Below, one piece after another: positions 13,001 through 25,566 of a stretch of DNA of 64,000 nucleotides. Both the position numbers and the translations under genes were made by a program. Position 1 is the stretch's first letter. Each line of letters starts with the position of its first letter. Origin of the DNA: Himantopus leucocephalus (lineage: Eukaryota > Chordata > Aves > Charadriiformes > Recurvirostridae); the NCBI GenBank assembly GCA_003993805.1, contig RSEF01000004.1:24633505-24697504 (forward strand), in the 5' to 3' direction. The notes under the pieces are model-generated. The model was not told the DNA's origin, did no database searches, and worked only from the letters and a program-made list of their open reading frames with translations.

Positions 13001-14743
13001 TTGAATGTAGTCTTTTTTTTTTTCCCCATGGGCTAAAGAAATCTGCAAACTAGGGAAAGACAGAAATACCTTGCACAACTACATGTTCGTTTGTATAGGT
13101 CAGCTTCTAGTGAAAGGATCTTCAAAACGAACACTAGAGAACAACCACTATTAATGAGAGAGAAAATTAAATAACCAGCTTGTGCATCACCATACACAAT
13201 GTTTGTTTTTAAGCTTCTTAGTTGTAAATAAACGGACTTGATCTTGCAACCTCTGTCATCTTCATCACAGTATTATAAATAAATGAACAACATCCCAGAA
13301 CAGGAGAAGATTTTTTTGTTTAGAATTTGTGAGCTGTCAGACTTATTAACAATCATGTCTGTGAGCGTGTTTTTTTCTTCAGGCCCAGCAACATATCATT
13401 GTCCTAATAAAAACACAGTGACATTCAATTTAAAAGTGGTTGTTTACAAAGTAAACACTTCATTAAACACTAGAGTATAAAACATCCTTCCAACAGAGGC
13501 AAAAATCTTAAGTTGTTTTAATCTGATGCAAGTTGGTGCTGCAGTGGTTTGAGCAGGTGGGCTGGACCATGGACTTGGTGCCAAAGAATGGTTTAAATAG
13601 CCACATCCTGGACTCCTGTCTTCAGTGTTTGAGAGGAACAGAGATGTTTTAATCACATCTGATCCTGGTTTTACCTCAAACAGCCTTCCTAGGGGTAACA
13701 ATCAGGACAAGATCAATCTCAGCATGTTGTGACTGGCTCCAGTTGACAAAGGCACAGTATTTTTAGGAAGCCTCAGTAATATGGTAACTGAAAGCTTTTC
13801 TTCCTGATAGAACATAAACAGCTTTTCCTAGGCCTCTAAATCTGTCTCTTTAAAATGTTCATTTACAGTATTTTTTCTTAATATAGGACTATAATGGTGG
13901 CTGTAACGACAGCTTCATGTTTCAGTGAATACCATCTTTGTCTTGTTCCATATTCAATCTCTCTGGATGATAAGTTTTATTATGCACATTGACAGAAGTC
14001 AATGTCTGTTTGTTATTTCAGTTTTATATGTTACCAAGCCTGAACATAGCGAAATTAAGTTGTTAGCTCTATTATGATGCTGTTTGGATTTGAAAAAGAA
14101 AAGAGAGGAAAGTAAAACGGGCCAAAAAACCACAACAGAAATACATAGCAACAAACATTAGGAAACCGACTGTAGCTCAAAGAATGAACAAAATTTGCAA
14201 CACAATAGAAATGGGAGGAAGCTTTATGGGGGAATTGAATTTAGAAGAAAGCATTTGCAGGAGAAAGAATTAAGTGTTCTGACGAACTTCTGGGACAAAA
14301 TAAAGAGAAACACTGAGAGCAAAACCTTGTCAGATTCAGAGATGTATTCCAATGAGTATTCATATTCAATGCTCAGGGAAAGAGCTCATGGAGAATTTCG
14401 GTCAGAACAGTCAGGGGTGAGCCAGGCACAAGTAGCCTGTGGAAGGATGGCACCTGCAAAATGTAGCAGAAAAGGAAAAGGTATCACGGACCTGGGTTCT
14501 ATCATTGTAAGTGCAGCAAAGTAGCTCCGTCTTTCCAAAGTAATGGAGATTATACACTGTGAAAAATTTAAAAGATGCCTAGGAAAAACAGATGAGAAAC
14601 TACTGCTGCTGAACAGTACTAAATATTGAGAGATGTACCTTAGTAGGAAAAGATTGGACAAGAAAGTGTTATCATTATGATTACTTGTTTTGTGAACATG
14701 ATTAATCCCTCACAGTCTACACAACAAATATATAAACACAACT
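10001..14743. other. Unique noncoding DNA
   Basis: No recognisable gene. Slightly higher GC at 10.2-11.2 kb gives a 97-codon plus frame (10743-11036) and an overlapping 64-codon minus frame (10941-11135), neither with a known domain. A degenerate CA-rich stretch lies at 11104-11127 and an 11-base T run at 13013-13023. A purine-rich patch at about 14090-14530 leaves a 109-codon plus frame open (14195-14524) and a 91-codon minus frame opposite it; both look compositional. Confidence 0.5.
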
Positions 14744-14790
14744 CAGTGTTTATATATTTATATATAGTGTTTATAGTGTTTTCAGTGCTA
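14744..14790. repeat. AT-rich low-complexity repeat
   Basis: The word AGTGTTT recurs three times, separated by TATATTTATATATA-type sequence, in under 50 bases. It is a simple local repeat with no evident function. Confidence 0.6.
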
Positions 14791-17700
14791 TGCAAAGTCT
14801 ACAGCCTTCAGCAAAACCTGGAGAGACTCCTGAATCAATAAGACCCCATGTCTCTTTTCAGTTCTTTTTAGTTATTTTTTCTCTGCAAATAATTTAAAGA
14901 TTCTTTAGTATAATATAGCCATATTGTATATTTCTTATAATAATAGTTTGATAAAGCTATTTATTTTATTGAGACTATTATATTTAATTAATATCAAAAC
15001 CACCAATAATGAATAGCTGTGTATGCTTGCTATCTTGAGGCAGGAAACATTGGCTTCTGTTTCAAATGAAGGTTGATGATGGCAAATGAGGCAACGCCAG
15101 CTCAAAAAGAAAACGCTGAAGAAAGCCAGTGGTTAGAGTCAAAAGCCCATGGTACAGACATGCAGGAATTAGTACATTTCATTTTTAGGTTTGCATGGTA
15201 TTAAGAGTGAAATCAAAGCTGGAAAATACGATCTTCTGTTTATTCCTCTATAGGTAATAGTCCAAAAAAGCAGTGGATTGAGGTAGGCTCTCAATGACAC
15301 TTAAAAACCTGGAAGTCATTAACTGAGGAATACAACCTGCAAGTGGTTCTTTGAGAACTGGCATTACCGGGCACTGAGCCATGGAGAATGAGGCTGCTCC
15401 CCCATCAGCAAGGTGAGGAAGAGGCCACGGGTGACTTCAGCATCCCCAAATTTTCACAGCTGGTCAACTCAGTACTACAAGGTAGCAGATAGGATCACTC
15501 CAGGCTGTATGTCAGCATTGAAATGGATTGTTTTCCCGTCTGAGAGAAGGTTATTCACCAACTTCTAGGGCATCAAGTAGTTTGTTGTGTAATTAGGACA
15601 CTTATGGACACAGGCACTTTTAAAGCAAGCTAACTACAGTTGTCCCTGTATAGCCTCCTTAAGCAAGGAATAAAATGTTTTCTCTTAATGAATCCACTTT
15701 CTGGTTTTCAACTGCAAGAGAAAACACTTGCTAAATTGTCTTAGATTATGTTGCATTTTACTGCACTTTTAAAATATTACATTAATGACTGCTTCATTTG
15801 AAAACTGGTAATAGCTTCTGCAACGTCGTCTGAAATGAATGAGGAGATGGTGCTAACAGTGTTAATCATTTTCTCTCCAAAGCACCCTGAATTTTTAAGC
15901 GCTCTTCAAACAGGAAAGTTGCTGCCCAGAGTACTGGCAAGCCAGAGACAGAGCCCAGCCCCTGAGAAAGTGTTGACACAAGCAAGATACAATATTTGCT
16001 GGTGTTTACCAGCCAGGGCACCCACAGTCTCTTCCCATTAGATTGTACCATAGTTAGTGTTATGGAAGATGTGTACCCAGTCCTAGTCAGAAAACTTGCC
16101 TGCTTATATGTATCATGCAAATAGAACTGTTATAAGTAATAAAGACGAAATGATAAATACTATTTTGTGTATGGTTTGCAGAGATTTAGCCGTTCATTGA
16201 AGGGCAGTGAAGGCTTCTTGATAACCTACATTCCCTACAAAGTAGAGTAACTTTGTTAAAGTGTTGGGGAGTAAAAGGAAGAAGGGAAATATTGTTTGCT
16301 GAAAGACTTATTAACAATATTCATGAATACAGAAGGCAACAACCCATGATTTACACATTTAAAAATGCAGCTCTGAAGCAAGTGTCCATTTTTTATTCTA
16401 ACTGGTGCTTTATCAGGAAGAGGATGCAGAGGATTTGAAAACGTGCCACCAGTACTTTGTTAGCTGATAAAGAAGAAAAGCCCTCAGAAAGTGTAGATTT
16501 CTCAGGTTTAAAACGAGTTTTAGCAGACATTGGGATTTGCTATTATAATCCACGCCCTTTACTTCTGGTAAATCAGCTGTTGCAGGAGATACAAAAATAT
16601 CACCTATCAGCTAGCTATGGCATTCAAACACTACATTTACTTTTAGAAAATCCAGTCTGTAAAGTGCTCTCCATTCAGTGCAGTCACTAAGGTATAAAAG
16701 ATATGAATATTACTTATGCACCAATGGAATCACATTTGGAAATTAAAATTCTGCTGTGTGACAAAGACAAGCTACAAAAAAAAACCCAGATTTATGAAGG
16801 AAAAATAAACAGAAAGCAAAAAACAGCATTGCTTCAAAGATTTACAAATATCATATATTCAGTAAAGTGTGTTATGAAATAAAATGATCCAACATCAACA
16901 AAAAAACAAAGCTGTGTTAGTTTTACACAAATCTTTCTTCTCTTAGGCCTTGTAGTTTGATTTTTCTATGCATTTTAACCTCAGTGCTTTCTCCTGTTGA
17001 ACTGCTATTGAGGAAATATTTCAAAGAGCTTTGCACTGGTCCTCACGGGAAGAGAAGGAGCAATAGGAGCATTTTTTTGAACCACCACCACCTTTTTTTA
17101 ATAAGCACCTATGGTGGTTGCTACATTTTTCCTAGAGATAAATGCAAAATGTCTGGAAAGGAGGAGCATAGGTGGGAAGCATTTTATTCAACAGATGAAT
17201 GGTTTTTTTTCCAGTTCTGATGTCATCTATACCAATATGTGAATTAAAGCATCTATAAAACATGCAGTGAAAATTGATTTAGGCATATAAGTAAAAGAAT
17301 GACACAGAACTGTAGTAGCTGGAGCAAGATGCAGGTCACAATGTGTATTTATAATAACCCATTGCTAGACAAATAATTTTCACTGCGTGGGTGCAGGACT
17401 CAGTGTATGACCCAAAGTTGAGAACAGCCAACCACCCCTGCTCTGATAGGGCCTGTGCTAGTAAGAATTCTGAGGTATTTTGTCTTGCCAAGCACCTTTC
17501 TCAAACCTAATGTCTTCAGACTAGTATCTAATATTTATTGCTGAAGAGAGGCCATTGACCAAGCTATCTACACTTGTTCTTCAGGAGGAACAAAGCAACA
17601 CCTTCCTTTCGTTCCCCATTTTTGATACTATGAGCAAAGCGAAAAGATAGAGCTTAGATGACCTTTCCGGAAATTATTCTTCCTTTAACATTGGTGGTTG

Positions 17701-18212
17701 TGTATCTTACACCATATCATGCGTCCATTGTGACCATCCCAGCAACTAGTGACAAGGAAGATGTTCTGCCTATTTAATCTCCAAATTGTAAAAATCCAGT
17801 GTTATGTCAAAGCACCCCACATCTTCCAGTGTCTGCAGGCACCAACTGTTTGTCAAATCAGAAAATTGCCAAACCAGGATATGTTTGGGTCCATGCATGC
17901 TTTCACTTGCAGTACAGCCAAACTACACTCCAGATCACTGAGCAGACCTGCAGCCATGCTGGTTCGACCATTTTTTATGGTTTCAACCCCAATCTGCCCT
18001 ATTTTCCCTCTAATCCTTCTCTGTAGGAAAACAGATCTCCCATGGACACATTTTAAATATCCTATAACTAAGTGATTACTAGAAAATTAAACCATAAAAG
18101 TTTTGCTTAGCAACAGTCAGATAATTATTTAACTTATCTTCAAACTATATTGAAAAATACCCAAATCCAAACCTGACTTTACAAATCCACTACGAAATTT
18201 CTAACCTGGATC
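14791..18212. other. Unique AT-rich noncoding DNA
   Basis: No gene or clear repeat. Frames of 61-108 codons (for example 15866-16120 minus, 16457-16690 plus, 16957-17220 plus, 17749-18075 plus) show no domain I recognise. A GC-raised 100-base patch near 15360-15470 is unremarkable otherwise. Confidence 0.5.
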
Positions 18213-18268
18213 ATTTATCTATCTATTTGTTTCTATTTGTTATTCTATTTATATTTGTATCTATCTGT
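18213..18268. repeat. Degenerate TATC/TATTTG microsatellite
   Basis: Imperfect ATCT, TATTTG and TATTCT units run for about 55 bases. This is a decayed tetranucleotide-type repeat and may be length-polymorphic. Confidence 0.6.
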
Positions 18269-18787
18269 TCTCCACTTGGCTTCAGGCTTCATTCTGTTTT
18301 ATTTTTGATTTGATGAAGGTGAATAGTAGTCTTTTATCAATCTATACATAAAATACTAATTTGGTTGAATAAGTTAGCACTGACCAATAGCAGTAATTAT
18401 ATTACAATTAGTAATAATTAGTTACTTTATTGTTAAGTTGTATTTTCTACTTCTTTCATCTGGACATTGTAAGAAGAATATGGTTCTCAGTGATGCTCAC
18501 ACAATATTGCAAGCATAAAAGCATCAGAACCTTCCAATCTCTCTTTCAGCAGCCATAAAATAAAAGGAGATTGCTATATATTCATCAGCTGAGGCAAGCT
18601 TTTTAAAGGTCTGATAAAATTTAAGAGCTTATCTGAAAAAAAACCACCCCAGACTTCATAGTCCACTACAGTGCCAATTTTAAAATGAAAGTTTTATATT
18701 CCCACACAACACCCACATCATCTTTAATCCTCAGAGTAGTGTCTTCATCATATGTCAAGCTTTATATATAAATCTGTTCTCAATTGC

Positions 18788-18817
18788 TTTTTTTTTTTTT
18801 ACTTTTTTTTCCCCCCT
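18788..18817. repeat. Poly(T)/poly(C) run
   Basis: Thirteen T, then AC, eight T and six C form a 30-base, almost pure pyrimidine run. Confidence 0.85.
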
Positions 18818-21800
18818 CATTTAATTTTAAGCAACTCCTATTCTAGGTTTCTGATGTGATGTTATTTTTCTGCCAGGTAGCAGGGGCCAAAGAGAAGTGT
18901 GAGTATTTGGTAAACCTTAGTAAAGGTGGAATATTGATACTCTGGTTTTCAACCCAGTCTTCTTTCAGGGTTTTTATTGTGGCTCTCTTTCACCATATAG
19001 GAACAACAAAACAGATATGTCTCAGGATTCATGTCAGAGAAGTTTGCATCACCAGACCCTCTTCAAATGTCTGAAGAAATCCTAGAGCTTCAAATGGAGG
19101 TCTACTGAGAGAAGATGGAATATTCATGGTCTATTTTCATGAATGATGGTGAGCTGATCACATGGGAAGAAGTGCAAAAACTCTTAAAAAGGGTGAAATA
19201 AAGAGCAGAAAGGGCAAACACCACATGAAAAGGGAAAGCTTATGGCGATACTTAAATTTTTTCAAAGAACATACCAAAGGAAAAAAAAAGAGTACTTTTG
19301 GAAGTTCAGTTATCCGAGTATCACAATTGCAATGAGTTGTAAATAGCATATAGGTGTCCAGCAAAAATTTGGATTAATAGCTGTACTGCAGCATACAATG
19401 TAACTGCCACAGCTTGATCTTCAGCACCCTCTATGTCAGTCAGCCATAAGGGTTAAGAAAACAGAGAATTCAGAAGTGGCTGCCTTCAGATTGAAATACT
19501 ATCTTATACTGTAGTGTTCATAATATGATTTGCATATGGTTATTGAGAAATGAATATCATATATCAATTTACAACATAATTGGAATTGTACCTGCAGTAA
19601 TCGGACAACAGCTATGGGATAAATAAACAAAGGAAGAACAACAAAGCAAATTTTGTAGAAATGTATATCGATTTGCAGAAACTAATACCTAGTTCCTCAA
19701 TTAGAGCCCTTGATTAAAGAGTGAGAAGAGGTTACATAAATTAATCAGAGCGTACGGTACAGCTTTCACAGGTCCCAAAGTGCAGAAGACTACTGACCCA
19801 TAGCTACAGTGCATTATGTTTATTACTGCTTGCAGTTTTACTTTTTGGTGTTTTGGATGTTCAAAATAGATGGATCTGGGCACAGAAGTCGTTACAAAAT
19901 TGACCATGTGGAAATCCACCATCATTTCAGCTGTGTGTAATGTAGGAAATACAGCAACCTGCTGTTTGGAGCAGGTTTTCGAAGTCTGTGGAACAGTTCA
20001 TCCAAGACTGTTGACAGTTCATCAAGAAATAAAAGCCAGCAGAAGAACAAAAGAAATTATGATGAGAGCCATAAGTGACACTGCAAAGAGATGGGTTTCT
20101 TTTGACATTTAGAGTTACCTGGCAGTACGGTATAAGACAAAAGCATCTGCATGACACAAAAGAATTTCAGGGTTCTGTAAATCAACAGATGACTTCTTTG
20201 GGAAGTTTAGGAGGGGGAAGATGCTGGGAAATAAGAACATGTGTAAAATAATTCCTGAATACTATGTTTAAAAACTTTTTTTTTTTTTAAATTGATGACA
20301 GTCTGTATCCTGCTTTTAGTTTCCTTGGTAGGAAATCTAGAGAAAATCTACGGATTCTGAAGTGATAGCTCTGGGTTTGTCTTGGTGTAAAATGAGAGCA
20401 GAATTTTGTCCTCTGCCTTCAGTCATATGACTGTATCTTCATACTTTTAGTTTCCGTTCCCACAATACTCAATGAAAGCCATATAGAGTGGCTTGAAGCT
20501 TTGTGAACTGGTTAACAATACAAAAAAAGAAGATAAATACAAGCGCGAGAGAATGGTTTCCTTTCCTTTTCGTTTCTAGCTGTGTCTCAGAGCAGGAAGA
20601 AATTTCCTTCCACCAGGAGGGAAATTGCTTTGTGACTAAAATGGCATTAGACTGTCTCCTATGAATTTTCTGAAAGCACAGAAGAGTAACAGCAGAAAAG
20701 AGCAAACAAATACTGCTGTGTGAATAGATTTGAAAAACAGACCATGTTTTACAGCATTTATTCCAGAAGTTCTGAAGCCAGAAGGAACTGTTACATCTGC
20801 TGTGTAACAACAGGCCTTAGACCTTTCTTGAATTAATTCCTGTTTAATTAAAAATTAATAAAAACAACAACAGCCCAGTCTTGACTTAAAGTATTGACAG
20901 TTTTGTAGAACCTGCTGCACTATTTCATAAGTGGTTCCAAAGGCAATTACCATCATTGTCAAAACTCCCCACTTAATTTCTAGCTTGAACTGATCTAGCT
21001 TCAACTTCCAGCTAGTGGATTTTGTTATACCTTTGTCTGCTGTATTGAGAAGCCTCCTGTTATCAAATACATTCCCCAAGGCACTTACAGACAGTGAAAA
21101 ACCCCACACTTCATCCACCATAAACGTATTTGTTTATGGATGAAGGATGAAAGACTCCGTCTGTGAAGCTTATCAAAGGGAAGGTTAAGTCATTACTTTG
21201 AATAATGTTTGAACCTAACATGATAAGTTGGAGGGGAAAGGTTTTTATTCATGTAAGCTAAAGAAAGGGGTGGGTATACAATCCTTTATGTTTTGAAGTA
21301 TTAATAATGTGTAGAGGTCCAGATGAGTTTCAGACTGGCATATTCTGCCTAAGTGACAGCAGCCACTACTTATTTCTTGCAAGCAGAGATGAGTCAGACT
21401 GCAGCTCTGGAGAGAGGGAGCTGGAAGACAGCGAAAGCAGTGAAAATACCTTGACCCTGTGCACGTATTCTGATCCATGCTTCAGCTTTATGGAAAATAC
21501 GTGGACTGAGCCCTCTGTGCATTTCTGGCATGTTTTTGGCAAAGGGTACAAAACCAACTGCCATTCACCTTTCTGGCAGCAGTAGAAACCTAAATGAGAA
21601 ACTGTCCACCAGCTCATCCGGCCGCCTCCTATGCACTTGCTCACTTGTCCCTCTTGTAAGAGATGCAATGGAATAATGTGCAATAGAAAAAAGGGCTGAA
21701 AGGAACTGGAAAAGGAGTGGGGTTTGGGTTTCTCCGTATTTATTCCTACAAGTTCTGTAGACGCTGAAAACAGACTAAGTACATCCCATTAGAAAGATGA

Positions 21801-22323
21801 TTTCACTAGGGGCAATATGTGCATCTGTAAAGGGCTTAGCTGGAAAAAGTACCCAAGACTTAACTTCAGAAGTGCTAGTGTGATTGATGGTTATGTATTT
21901 GGTCATGTTTTATTCCTAATTACTACCAAAACAAATTTATATGTATAGCAAAGTTATTATACACATTCCAAGGGTCACTGTACCCAAGGAAATACCTTTC
22001 CACTGGTCAGAGCAGTCTTGGTTACTAAAGATACCTTGTTTTGGCCCACAAAATGAAGGAGCTAATATGCACATTCTGAGCCCTTTGAAACAAAAGCATT
22101 ATACATATTTGTCTCTTCTGATGCTGCCAGCACCTTGGTGGGTATCATAAAATATGGAATATATAACTCTGTTAAGACAGGATGCTGTCTGTATTACGGT
22201 AATAAATATGTGAACTCATAGATAAAGGATCTTTGTGCAAAACCTTTTGACTGTTTTTAGTGGAAGAACAGGGAACACATTTTCTCAAAATATAAAGTAA
22301 TACTAATTTCCAGGATAGTAAAG
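18818..22323. other. Unique AT-rich noncoding DNA
   Basis: No gene recognised. Open frames of 68-113 codons lie on both strands, mostly at 19.7-21.7 kb. Those at 21307-21585 plus and 21366-21683 minus overlap antisense, and 19870-20112 plus overlaps 19927-20157 minus. Opposite-strand openness suggests composition rather than coding. A 13-base T run is at 20276-20288. Confidence 0.5.
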
Positions 22324-22347
22324 CAAAAATAAAAAAAATAAAATAAA
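22324..22347. repeat. A-rich low-complexity run
   Basis: AAAAAT-type units run for about 24 bases; a simple A-rich repeat. Confidence 0.7.
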
Positions 22348-22603
22348 GTGAAGCAGAGCATATAAGCTGGACGTAGTAGTCATCACTAAAATCCTGACAA
22401 TTTTCTTCAAACTTGTTGTAGATGTTAAATATCATATACTTTAATATGTAATAAATACTATCTGCTTACTGCACCATCATATACATACTTATACAAATAA
22501 AATCACCACAATAATGGCAATCCTGGGCATTATAAGTGAAAACAATATAGCAGGGTGGAATTCAAAAGAGCATCCTGCTTTTGTAGAGAACACAGAAGAA
22601 GGC

Positions 22604-23128
22604 CTACATGATCTGTATATAAAATTTTCTAAGACACACTTCATTTTTTAAGTATACAATATAAGCAGAGGATAAAATGTTTTTGAAGGATGTCCTTGCA
22701 CACAGGATGTGCTTGATACATGATAAGGGAATCAGTTGTCTCTGTGAATGCCCAGACTGGCGATTCCTGCAAAGGCTAGTGTTGGCAAGGGAAGAATTAA
22801 GGTTAATATCACTTAAAGCAGAGTATTCAACAGCAGTAGATGGGTAAATCTGCCCTTGTCTGTACTGATAAAGGTCCCCTGGACTTCTAAGGACCCGTAT
22901 GGTCAAGCTCAAAGTGGATGCCAAAGTAAATAAAGATTGTGGACTCTGCATCCAAGTCTCCATATACATGTCCACGACAACACAAATACCCAAACTCACT
23001 AACAGCTTTCTGATTTCTGAGTAGAAAAATGTATTTTCATGGAAATTCTGATCTGTGGTTTTTAGCTTGCCTCCTCTGTGACTGTGAAGAACTGCATACT
23101 CAGGCTGATATAAATTTGTTTCTGTCAT
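22604..23128 (-). other. Longest open frame in the window, unrecognised
   Basis: From the ATG at 23126-23128 (minus strand) the frame runs 174 codons to a stop at 22604. The frame is open three codons further upstream to a TTG, but ATG is the sensible start. The product would be rich in Ser and Leu. It has one short hydrophobic stretch at about residues 41-53 (KLLVSLGICVVVD), too short for a confident membrane segment, and no signal peptide. I recognise no domain. No promoter, splice sites or poly(A) signal can be tied to it. In 128,000 six-frame codons of AT-rich DNA, one frame of this length is not far from chance, so I do not call it a gene. Alternatives are a lineage-specific small ORF within a noncoding transcript or the decayed remnant of an old coding sequence. 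Confidence 0.12.
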
Positions 23129-25494
23129 GATCCTCAAATCCCTTTCCTAATTTTATCAGAAACAAGTGTTTCAGAAAACTATACCTGCTTTCTTGACCAA
23201 AATGCAAAATCTGAACAAGGAGTTATGTAAGTTACTTAAGCTTTCTCTAAAATGTGGTAACTCTTTGGAATTCGTTCTACCCGGTTCAGTCCGCAATTAT
23301 TTATGTGCTCTATATGTCATCATAAAAAAAGTAGTATTAGTATTATGAAGTACAGTATTAGTATAATAAAAATGAAAATATTCAGGGGGATTAGGATATG
23401 CTATCTGTACCACAAGTGACATTAACAGTTTAAACTACAAAGATGAAATAAAAGACTAAGCTCGATACCAACTTCCACAATAGACTACTCCCAGACCTTC
23501 TGTTTAATTCACTGCTAAGGTGGCAAACTATTACGGAGATATAATCACAGCTGGCAGTCTATTGCTATGTTATTAAGAAAATATCGTCCCAGGCAAAAGC
23601 TGACCTAGGACAAATATGAAAAAAGGGACATGGAGTAACCACAACAGCAACAGGAGTAAGCATAATCAGGCATAGTAAATAGTAAAAATGTCAAACTGAA
23701 AGTGGTACTTCAAATACCTGTTCTAGGTTGAGTGTCTAATATGGAATAAATAGGAAAAAAAATCTGTTTGGAAGCTATGTAGGAACAGAATTTTATAGCG
23801 GTATTATAAATAGCTAAAATGAACCTCTCTCATAATGTCTGAAAATGTACATGCTCATATACATGTTAAGTAGCTCTTTGTAGGACAAACTGTTATCATA
23901 AGTAATGTGGTGTGAAAAGCTTCCTCTGCCATACCCACAAGATTTCTGTATTTAAGACCTTTGAATGCACTTTCAATACCATATGACCATCTCTGCACAC
24001 TGACCGAGTGAAAAAAGCAGACAATATTGATCAAATTTGATGTGTCTTTCCACATTGGTATGAACACCAGGGCTTTTGGAGACTTACATGAATCCATTAC
24101 TATTCATAGGAGCAACCAATGTATAAGTTTCATTTTGATGAGAAAATGGAATCAAGAACAACTCTAGCTTGAACCACTTTTAGCTACGCTAGGATGAGAT
24201 GCATAATAGGTCTCCCAAAGTACTTCTGTCCCCCAGTTGGACGTCAACCAAAATACACTAGTTCAGCACTTTATCTCTTATCCCTCTTTTACACTGAAAA
24301 TGAGTCTCTCTTCTAATTAAACAAATGGAGATGGAAACCCTGGAGCAAGTGTGGGTTGTGGGAATGACCAATTAGGAAACATAAGACTAAAATGATCCTG
24401 TTCCTGGGTGATGGTGCTAGTTTTTTCTTAATGTAAAAGAGGGGGTTTGTCTGTTTTCCCATTCAGCAAAGAGCTCTGCTCCCATGAAACTGTCAGACAA
24501 GGCCAAGATTTTCAGTTCAGCGTTGCTTTTGATGTCTGCTTGGGAGAACCAAAGCCAACTCCCTCTGGTCCCCTCCACATGCTTCCCTTTCGGCAAAATC
24601 CTGTACTTTCTCCAGACAAAGTGAAAAACATTTTGTGGTAGGAAAAAGCAATGATGTGAAGGTACTGGACTGCAAAAGTCTTTCTGACATAATTGCGTAG
24701 CCCTGGCTGAAATAGAAAGACAGGAATAGTTTGTGTTTATTTAATACCTAACATTTTTACTTCTCTTCTTTCCTTTTTCTTTCCATTAATGGACTAGAGA
24801 AGCATTTTTATAACCCTGAACAACTAGTAACAAAAATTTGGAATTCTAACCGCATGTCATAGCTTGATACTATCTGATTTTGTGCCATGAATTTATTAGA
24901 CTTTAATTCAAGCATTTACCTAAGGAATGGCATCCTTACATGAATAAAAAGCAGGATAGACTACATACATAAGTACATGTTTCAGTCATCGTTTTAATAA
25001 AAAAGATATCTTTTCCTCTATTTAAATTTATAAAATCCACTCACTTTTCACCCAGTACTTTTTTGTGAACTGGGTTTGACTGGCTCGGGTGAATACATGC
25101 AAATGAAAAAGCTACTTTATTCTGACTGAATAACATGTCACATTAAATTAAGAAAGTGAGCTGCTGCAGAGGAAACATTAATTAAATTGAGGAGAACTAT
25201 GTGCTCAAACTTGGAATTTGTTTGGAACTGCTCTAGGGAAAAAAGAAAAAGAAAAACCAAAATGAGAAAAGAATCCCATCTCAAACTATATTCAGGAAGC
25301 TGTAGCTGGAAGCAGACACAGTTGTAGTCAGAAATCTGCCAGTCTACTATAAGAAGCTTCATATCAGTTAGATACTAGGATATTACTAAATGAATTGTGC
25401 GTTGCATTCCCCGAAGTTTTTACAGTTGTTTGACTGCCAAATGTTCTGTGTGTGTTTATGGCCATATGAAAGAAAGACAAAATATATAAATACA
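23129..25494. other. Unique AT-rich noncoding DNA
   Basis: No gene or transposon recognised. A GTATTAGTAT word is repeated with a 21-base period near 23333-23365. Frames of 60-80 codons are chance-like. Confidence 0.55.
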
Positions 25495-25566
25495 TACACA
25501 TATAAATTTATGTATGTTTGTGGTAGGGGATACACATATAAATTTATGTATGTTTGTGGTAGGGAA
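25495..25566. repeat. 36-bp tandem duplication, two near-identical copies
   Basis: Unit one (25495-25530) and unit two (25531-25566) both begin TACACATATAAATTTATG and end in TTTGTGGTAGGG, differing only at the last base. Such identity implies a recent replication-slippage or repair duplication. It is a likely polymorphic minisatellite seed with no evident coding role. Confidence 0.95.

Noticed and set aside
14195..14524. 109-codon plus-strand open frame
   Set aside because: It lies in a purine-rich patch with an overlapping 91-codon antisense frame. It has no recognisable domain and fits composition.
21307..21683. Overlapping 92-codon plus and 105-codon minus frames
   Set aside because: Openness on both strands at once is typical of locally stop-poor composition. 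Neither has a recognisable domain.
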